From Fallopia convolvulus (taxonomy: Eukaryota > Streptophyta > Magnoliopsida > Caryophyllales > Polygonaceae): a stretch of DNA of 64,000 nt. The translations under genes were made by a program, and so were the position numbers. Location: positions 13,731,343 through 13,795,342 of the forward strand of contig OZ024723.1 of assembly GCA_964016875.1 (NCBI GenBank). The letters are read 5' to 3'. Positions 57,129-64,000 of the stretch are shown here, piece by piece; the first letter of the stretch is position 1; the number at the start of each line of letters is the position of its first letter. The notes under the pieces were generated by a model that was given only the letters and a program-made list of their open reading frames with translations, was not told the origin of the DNA and did not search any database.

Positions 57129-60100
57129 TCATGAAGTGAAAAACATAGCAGCATCAGGGGGGACGGCATCAAATTCAGCATATGTGCTGCCGAATTCTAT
57201 AGCATACTTAGCTAGAGCGCCGGTTGTTGATTTCCCCCATTCCGGGAGTACCTTAACTGTCACCTCCCTGCAACGGTTGTCATGAATTAAGCTCCAACAC
57301 TCCTTAAGCAAGTCAGATTCTGGTGCCTCACCTTCCATGTTCACAAAAGCGCAAGCCTCCGCAGAATTGCATTCTACCAACACATTGGACGTTGGCCAAT
57401 TTTGTATTATCTTCATCCCATACAAAATACCCCTTAGAGCAGCTGTAACTGTATTTGCATGACCCAAATTAGACACATAACACCTCATTACGTTGCCATT
57501 CCCAGACATAATAATACCACCTCCTCCTGCATCGCCATTCACGCCATTGGAAAGGCCACAAGTACTAATCTTCAAGCACTCCCTGCGTGGTTGTGGAATC
57601 CAACGAGAAGAGCTCACCTGTGATCCAATCAGAAACAAAAAAATAAGTGTAAATTGTACCTGACATATTTTTATTTAGGCGGGGGAAAGTAAATCACTGA
57701 CCTGTGATTCATCCACACGCATGGGCGGCATGGCATATGACGGAGTCGCCCGAGAGCTATGACGAGGCATGGTGTCATTTTGGGAAAACCTTAATCCCAG
57801 TTGCGCGCCATCAAGCTTCAAAGGTATGTAGGTATTACATTACGCATGTTTGATTTACCTTATTTCGTGACTACCGTTATATAAATCACAAAAGATACAA
57901 GCTCCAACATATACTTACCTCAGTTCGAAGGGTATCAGAAACATGATTATCACTGCAATGCGCATTGCTCCTGGTAACATGTTCGACGGAAGTGGTTTCC
58001 TCCGTTGTAGCCTTAGCCTGGACCAAATACAACGTTATTTTTATCACCACAATGTTTTTAACACATTCCATAATTATAATAATATCAAGCAGATGGTGAA
58101 TGAAAATTACTTTCTTGCTCCTTGGTTTATTGATTTTCTTCTTTTTGCTTGCAGGGGAAGGAGTCTCCGCTGGATGCTTGGTCCGTTTGCCTTTCGGTCG
58201 GCCTTTACCCTTTTTATCTGGAGGATCCTTCCAACATTCCGTGTCTGCCGGTTGTCTACTTTTATTATGCCTTTCATTTCTCTGCTTCTTCTGCAGCCTC
58301 CTCTTCCCAAAGTTCTTGGCATCCAGGCCCCTGATTCCGTTGAGCACGGGATTGGAGATAATTCCCAATACCTCCTCCAGCCTTTTTTCTATTTCGTCCA
58401 CTCCTTTTAAAAAGATGTTGTATGTTTCCTCATTATGGAGTGCAAGATATACCAGGTACTGGTTCCTGTCACTAAGCTCACAGAACCTCTTTACCCGTGG
58501 AGCTTCTTTGGGATCATAATATTTCACTTTGATGCTCTCATACTCTCTGACGATGTTTTTCCTCCAACGATTCAACACATACTTCTCGGGAATAGAAGGA
58601 ATCTCTTCCATGTCAATCACTCTAATTATATTCCTGCACAAAATGCCTTTGAATTCAAAGAGATTACAAGAGCATTTGAATTCCATAGAACCTCTATCGA
58701 TAGTGGTCCAAAAGGATTTCTTCCTCGTCCGCCAAACAGGTTGTACTATTTTTTCGTCAACTTTATATGTTGTTTTGTTTCCATGGACGCTCGACTGCGT
58801 TGCATTTGTGTGTAAGAGGCCCTCTACCTGTAATCAAATATTTAACACCATAAGAATATAATTTAACGTATCCCCCATGCGGAATTTACAGTAGCTACAG
58901 GCGTAATAAGTGTATACTACGCTTGTGTTTTTACCTCTTCCTTCACTTCTTTGAATTTATTGTTAGTATAGGCCTTATGGAAAACCTCTTCGACCAATAT
59001 GGTTGAATTGCAAGTATAAGGCTTGTCCATAGATTGGGCATTTAAAATCTTTTCCTCTTCAACCTTGCCTGAGAGTGCCAACTGGTATTGCTCGACCAAT
59101 AGTTTCAATCCGGTGTGCGTATTCAGGTATCCTTTGAAAAAGAAATTTAGGCCTTCACTCCTCTGTGTGGACGACATACCGGCCCAAAAGGAACTCCTCC
59201 AATACCCCGAAGCCCACCTTTCCCGTTCCCTGTAGGACTCTTGTATCCAGGTATAGTGATGCAAGTCAAATTCTTCCACCATTTCCCTCCATGCTTCCTC
59301 AAACTCGGGAAGGTCCATTGAATTGTGCAGAACAACATGCAAACGTTCTTTTATTTCTTTCCAATAAACATGGCTCCCTAAATTTCTATTTGCATTTTGC
59401 ATTATATGAAAGACGCAAAGTCTGTGCCTAGTACTTGGGAAGACCATTTGAACGGCCTTACCGATGGCTTTGCACTGATCGGTCAAGATCGCATCGGGGG
59501 CCTTTTTCATACACTTCAGCCAACACCTGAATAACCAAGCGAATGCGTCCGCATCTTCGTGACGTATTATCCCACCTGCAAGCACCACAGACGACCCATG
59601 GTGATTCACACCAATAAATGGGGCAAACGGCATGCCATACCTGTTCGTTTGGTGAGTCGTATCAAATGTCACAACATCACCAAAGTCCTTAGCCATACTC
59701 CGACATCTTGCATCTGCCCAAAAAACATTAACTAAGGCCCCGTTCGAATCTCTCTTGATCTCACTGAAAAAGTCTGGGTTATCAGCTTCCATCGATTCCA
59801 AGTAGTCCTCCAAAGCCGATGCATCGCCGTTCTGTCTTGAACTTCGACGCTCTGTGTTTAACACATTTCTCATATCTGTTTTACTGTAAGGTAAGTTCTC
59901 ATGCCCTCCGTTTTCAACAAACAACGAATTAAAATTCTTCGTCACTGGAACACCGGCTCTATCATTCGTCATGATCCTCATCTTGTGGTGCTCTGGCATG
60001 TACTTGTAGTTAATCATCAAACGGCTGTTACTTGGACTAAGCAGGTGGTTATGTTTCAGTTTCAGACTCTTGATTTTAAACCTATCCTCCACGTAACTCG

Positions 60101-60497
60101 CATGAATAAAGACTGGGCACCCAGTTGCTTGGCTTTTTTTATACTTCGTTGCTTTCCCCGCCTTCACACACCCTAATCGAAGTTTCACCATCATGTGGTA
60201 TTCCGCTTCCTCTTGACCCTTTTTATTCCCGTATCTTCCCTTGTACTCCTCGAACAGCTTGGAGTTGCGAGTATGCCACTGAAAACCAGTCTGATATGCG
60301 TATTTATGACACCATTTTGCAAAGTCTTCTGCATCGTCAAAGCACATCCCCATTTTGGGATGTGGCAAAACACCATCGGAGGGGTCACTTGTGTCGCCGA
60401 CCTCTTCGTTGACAACATTTTCCTCGTTCAAATCAACACCTTCGTTTAGGACATATACCTCGTTCAAATCTAAACCTTCGTTTAGGTCCAAGTCCAT
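57129..60497 (-). CDS. FAR1/FHY3-type MULE transposase-derived protein fused to an RNase H-like domain, five exons, 993 aa
   Basis: Exons 60497-58935, 58827-58111, 58017-57919, 57815-57702 and 57617-57129 are all phase 0 with GT-AG borders. The N-terminus has repeated DLNE/VLNE motifs (residues 4-25). A FAR1 zinc finger follows (Cys110, Cys127, His149, His151). The MULE transposase domain keeps Asp279 (VVTFDTTHQTN), Asp340 (AILTDQCKAIG) and Glu448 (QRSEGLN). A SWIM finger follows, with Cys573, Cys575 and Cys585 but Asn587 in place of His. Then come a Lys-rich linker and, in exon 5, an RNase H-like domain (DAGGGGIIMSGNGNV; ALRGILYGMKIIQNWP; NVLVECNSAEA; GALAKYAIEFG) without the usual acidic residues. 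FAR1/FHY3 proteins are domesticated transposases acting as transcription factors. The upstream leader overlaps R repeats. That exon 5 belongs to the same transcript is inferred from phase alone. Confidence 0.75.
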
Positions 60498-60584
60498 TGA
60501 AGCGAAATCTGCGAAGGATTTGAAACAAATATATATATATGATCAAATTTTACAATAAGCTACATGCACCCTATCAAATGACCC

Positions 60585-61000
60585 GAATGCACAGTCCAAA
60601 TAACGAATTGCACACTGTCGAAATAACGAATTGCACACTGTCTATAAATGCACTCGTACCGAAATCCTTGATGCATTGAGTTTAATTTTTTGTGTTTGAA
60701 AGCTTTGGTTTTCTTGGTGTTGAGATCATCGACAACAAATACATAATGACAGTATGTATGTTTGAGTATGACAGGATATATATTGTAACATGTCTAGACA
60801 TCCTCTATCAACATAAAGGGATGCACATTGTTGCAAATAACGATTTGCACGCTATCTGTTTGCTAAATAAAGAATATATTATGTAGCATGTATAGGCATC
60901 CTCCCAACTTTTCTACTTAAAAAAAATGAAAGACATCCTCCAACAACATAACGGGATGCACACTGTCGCAAATAACGAATTGCACACTATTTGTTTTCTA
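60585..61000 (-). repeat. R repeat motifs upstream of the FAR1-type gene
   Basis: Five GCAC-rich motifs (TAACGAATTGCACACTGTCG twice near 60605-60640; GATGCACATTGTTGCAAATA, AACGATTTGCACGC, AACGAATTGCACACTATTTG). They fall in the leader or first intron of the minus-strand gene. Confidence 0.65.
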
Positions 61001-61204
61001 GATAAACACCTTCAAATTCAACAACCAAACTATCGATTCTAGGTCAATTTCAATTCCGATATGCACGCTATCAGTTTGCTAAACAAACACTTTCAAATTC
61101 ATCAACAAAACAATCCATTCCATGTCAATTTGATTTCCGAAAACAAGTTTCCTAAACTCCGTCATTTCGATTTAACTCACCTTTTCCGTTACCGTCCAAT
61201 CGCC

Positions 61205-61435
61205 GTAGGTAAATGTCTGTCCCACGTCAGCCGCCGGATCACTCGCTCAGAGAAGGAACAAACATCGGTCGGAAATTATTTTGCCGCCGGAGAAGGAATC
61301 GGACTATCGAAAATCTGAACCAAATTAGGTAAAGGTCTGCCCCGCGTCAGCCGCCGGATCACTTCTCGGTGATTGAACAATAATTATTTTGCCACCGGAG
61401 AAGGAAGCGGACTATCGAATTCATTCGGAAATTAC
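61205..61435. repeat. Tandem duplication, two units of about 120 bp
   Basis: GTCAGCCGCCGGATCAC and CGGAGAAGGAA(T/G)CGGACTATCGAA occur in each unit. Likely part of the 5' region of the FAR1-type gene. Confidence 0.7.
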
Positions 61436-62610
61436 TTTCCAACTCGGGTAAAAAAAAGAGTTAAAACCCCATGAACAGTTTTGCCGCTTATTTGCCTATT
61501 ATCCCGCTCAAACGCATAAAGTCCCGCCTACCCCCCACCAATCTCCCTCCTCTTTTCTTTTCCTATTTTTTTCATTTTTCTAAAATAAATTTAGATATAA
61601 AATACAGAATTACACGTGTCACAACCAGAGGCCCCGATGTAAGATATTCGGCTTACACCGGGTGTAAGCCTACATTTTTCCTAGAATTTTTGTCCATGTA
61701 TGTACTATATTCCAAGTTTGACTGATTCAAGAGATAAGAGAAGGTAAATATTCCTAGTTTGGCATTTGGTTTGTTAACTTGAATTTTAACCGAATTAACT
61801 ACTCCAACTTCCATGCTAACTTGGAAGGCAGGAGTTGCGCGGCCTCGGCCACATGATTGTAGCCAAGAACAAGTACACAATTGCAAGCCCAATAAATCTG
61901 TAGCACTTAAATTAGCTGTTATGTGTTTGTATCAAGCTTGCTTTTAGTTGGTCTGCAGTTGGATCACCTGTAAATGCTCAACTGTCTTAAATGCCTAAAG
62001 TCGCCTTTTGCAACCAACTACCCTATTAATTAGTACTGCTCTAACCTTTTTAGCCGATCATTGTGTACTGCCCTGCCCCTCCACAGTCCACACAACCCAC
62101 AATAATAATGTCAGCCATCACGCATGCATCAATTCCATCAAATTCTCTTATTTTGACCAATTTCCAGTTTACACTGCAGCTTAATTCATTATATGACCAA
62201 CTCTCTAATTCAAATTGCAAAATTTAGAGATAGGGGCCATGAATCTTTAAAACTTCTCTTACAACTTAAGCCAGAGAGAGTGTAAACACTATTGCATCAA
62301 TAAATAACATACGGAGTAGTTTGATGGCAGTGGTGTGTATTAGTATTACAAACAATAATAATAAATACTACGGAGTAGTGTATATAATCTCAGCAATTGC
62401 AATCAAAGTTTGAATACAAAAAATAAATGAATATGTTTCCTTTCCCTTCTTCCTACAACTCAAATAAATCAAAATTGCAAGATAACCAATTAATCTCACC
62501 CTATTTCTTGTGGTCTGAAACTAATCCCACCCCATTGCAATTTGCAATCGATCAAAAAATAAAATTTAAAGGAAAAGGGTCAGAAGAAACCGTGCTTAAT
62601 TAATTAATAA
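61436..62610. other. Intergenic, no gene seen
   Basis: Contains TACGGAGTA motifs near 62310 and 62370, typical of decayed Stowaway-like elements. Confidence 0.45.
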
Positions 62611-63729
62611 TTATAACGGCGGTCGTTGGCACATCCTTGGCAACACGTGAACGGCCATGGCCCGGTATCCCGGCGGCGTCTCCAACACCCAAACCCTCGC
62701 CGGCGCCGCCTTCACGTCCACCACCACAACCCCCTCAACCGCCGCACAAACCCTCCCTCCGGCCGCGGCGATCTGCCGGGCGCCCAGAAGCGCCGGCGAC
62801 TCGGCCACCTCCGTCCACTTCCCCTCCCCCCAACTCCAGCGCCGTAGGGCCCCCTTCGCCCCGTCCACCACGTAGATCTCCTCCTCCGCCATGGCCGCCG
62901 CCGGCCCCCTCCACCCATCGAGCATCTTCTCCGGCATCTCCTCCCACTCGCCGCTCCCGGCGGCGTCATACACCGCCCCCTGCTTCGCGGTGACGTTGAC
63001 TACCCACAGCTTGCCGCGGCATCCGACGGCGTCGACCGCCTCCCTGCTGAACCTCCCGTCCTTGAGCCGCCCCAGCCTCTCCCACCGCCCTCCGGCGCCG
63101 GCGCCGGCGTTCCACGCGTCGAACGACCGGGCTACGTCGTCGGTGAAATGGGATCCGATCCCACCGGCGACGAACACGGAGCCGGATAGAGTCCCGGCGG
63201 CGCACCACCGGCGGGGCGCCGGGAGGGCTGGGCCGTGGGTCCAGGCCGCGCTGAGCGGGGAGAAGACGAGGGGGAGAGGCAGGGCGGGGAGGAGCCCGTC
63301 GACGTCACGACCGCCGCCGCCGGTCGCGGCGACGAGGACGAGTTTTCCGGCGACGGCGAGGGACTGTACGGAGAGGGTACGGGAGAGGAAGGAAGGGTGA
63401 CGGAGGAGGAGGCGGATGGGCGGCGGCGGAGGGACGGGGAGCCAGTGGCCGGAGATGGGATCGTAGCTCATGAGGTGGATGGGAGTGAGGGATTGGTCGT
63501 CGGCGGCGACGGGAGATAGGAGGGCGTAGAGGGAGAGAAAAGGGGGGAAGAGAGGGGAGTAGAGGAGGCGGCGCCAGGCGGAGCAGGCGGAGAAGAGGGC
63601 GGAGGGGGGAACTCGGCTAAGGCAGAGGTGGGCCACGTCATCCGGGAGGCCTGGGATCAGATCCCGGTCTCGGTCGCCGTCATCTTGAAATCCCGACGCG
63701 GAGTTTCTGAGGCGCTTGTTCTTGTTCAT
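62611..63729 (-). CDS. F-box/kelch-repeat protein, intronless, 372 aa
   Basis: Complete frame starting MNKNKRLRNSASGFQDDGDR. The F-box is at residues 24-60 (LIPGLPDDVAHLCLSRVPPS then ACSAWRRLLYSP). A kelch-type propeller follows (HLMSYDPISGHWLPV; LVLVAATGG; LPLPLVFSPLSAAWTHGPAL; AGTLSGSVFVAGGIG; LGRLKDGRFSREAVDAVG; GALRRWSWGEGKWTEVAES). It matches the SKIP25/KUF1-like group of F-box/kelch proteins in order and length, so a role in an SCF ligase is likely; I do not assign an orthologue. The gene is strongly GC-rich, unlike the rest of the window, and lesion-free. This is the only F-box gene here that looks fully functional. Confidence 0.85.
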   Translation of the reverse strand: MNKNKRLRNSASGFQDDGDRDRDLIPGLPDDVAHLCLSRVPPSALFSACSAWRRLLYSPLFPPFLSLYALLSPVAADDQSLTPIHLMSYDPISGHWLPVPPPPPIRLLLRHPSFLSRTLSVQSLAVAGKLVLVAATGGGGRDVDGLLPALPLPLVFSPLSAAWTHGPALPAPRRWCAAGTLSGSVFVAGGIGSHFTDDVARSFDAWNAGAGAGGRWERLGRLKDGRFSREAVDAVGCRGKLWVVNVTAKQGAVYDAAGSGEWEEMPEKMLDGWRGPAAAMAEEEIYVVDGAKGALRRWSWGEGKWTEVAESPALLGARQIAAAGGRVCAAVEGVVVVDVKAAPARVWVLETPPGYRAMAVHVLPRMCQRPPL

Positions 63730-64000
63730 AGGGATTGATTGATTTGGGTGGGAAAAGGGGAAATTTGGGAGAGCTTAAAATGAAGATGTGTGTGGTACTG
63801 TGTGGTGCGTTGGTAATCAAGTTGGGTTTGGACTTTAGCTGGCGTCTCCCTATGCTTTACTCAATATTCATACAAAAATTAATAGATCATAGAATTTTTT
63901 TGGAACATAAAATAGGAATATATGACTGATGTATACCTTTTTTGACAGAAAAGGCATGGCTTTACACCACCACTTTCTTGGAATCGGAAGGGGTCATGCA

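Noticed and set aside
58100..58519. Plus-strand hydrophobic open frame of 139 codons
   Set aside because: Antisense of the Lys-rich exon 2 of the FAR1-type gene.
62626..63519. Several plus-strand and off-frame ORFs rich in Pro, Ala and Arg
   Set aside because: Shadows of the GC-rich F-box/kelch gene on the minus strand.

Overview
The window is nuclear DNA of a flowering plant. GT-AG introns (several of which join in frame across three or more exons), CCCTAAA telomere-type repeats, TACTCCGT Stowaway-like miniature elements, Ty3/gypsy and copia remnants, F-box, B3, TIR1-like, zf-GRF and FAR1-type genes all point to a eudicot. The mix of Ulp1-associated transposon genes and TACTCCGT elements is familiar to me from Caryophyllales, but that order-level guess is weak. 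There are no rRNA, tRNA or CRISPR features that I can see.

Layout. 1-4.9 kb: a badly decayed minus-strand Ty3/gypsy element whose integrase can still be read. 4.9-11.5 kb: two Ulp1-type transposon-associated genes placed head to head; the right one has a complete DUF1985 plus Ulp1 cysteine-protease architecture, broken by one frameshift. 12-28 kb: an F-box cluster on the minus strand built by segmental duplication, with four F-box genes, every one carrying visible lesions, interleaved with a small coiled-coil gene family (three copies here), one copy of an unrecognised 212-residue family, a dispersed repeat marked by GTGTGCA motifs, and a probable 1.1-kb Helitron. 28-35 kb: gene-poor repeats, including two interstitial telomeric blocks inside a direct duplication and a four-copy array of about 255 bp. 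35-40 kb: a Myb/SANT-like pseudogene, a six-unit 340-bp tandem array and a small coiled-coil gene. 41-45 kb: an F-box pseudogene paralogous to the one at 12.6-13.7 kb, an F-box tail, a copia scrap, and a second member of the 212-residue family. 46-55 kb: a two-exon coiled-coil gene, two tandem TIR1/AFB-like F-box-LRR pseudogenes, a PP2C exon fragment between inverted repeats, a third member of the 212-residue family and a zf-GRF gene. 55.8-64 kb: the most gene-like part, with a single-domain B3 gene, a five-exon FAR1/MULE-transposase gene that reads through in phase into an RNase H-like domain (993 residues predicted), and an intact GC-rich intronless F-box/kelch gene.

Overall this is an accessory, rapidly duplicating region. 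Genes that look intact: the three short coiled-coil genes, the two-exon coiled-coil gene, zf-GRF, B3, the FAR1-RNase H-like fusion and F-box/kelch. Most of the rest are decayed paralogues. The strongest candidates for something undescribed are the FAR1-RNase H-like fusion, the YYxRLGR coiled-coil family, the 212-residue family, and the GTGTGCA repeat that accompanies them. All functional statements are read by eye; no database was searched.
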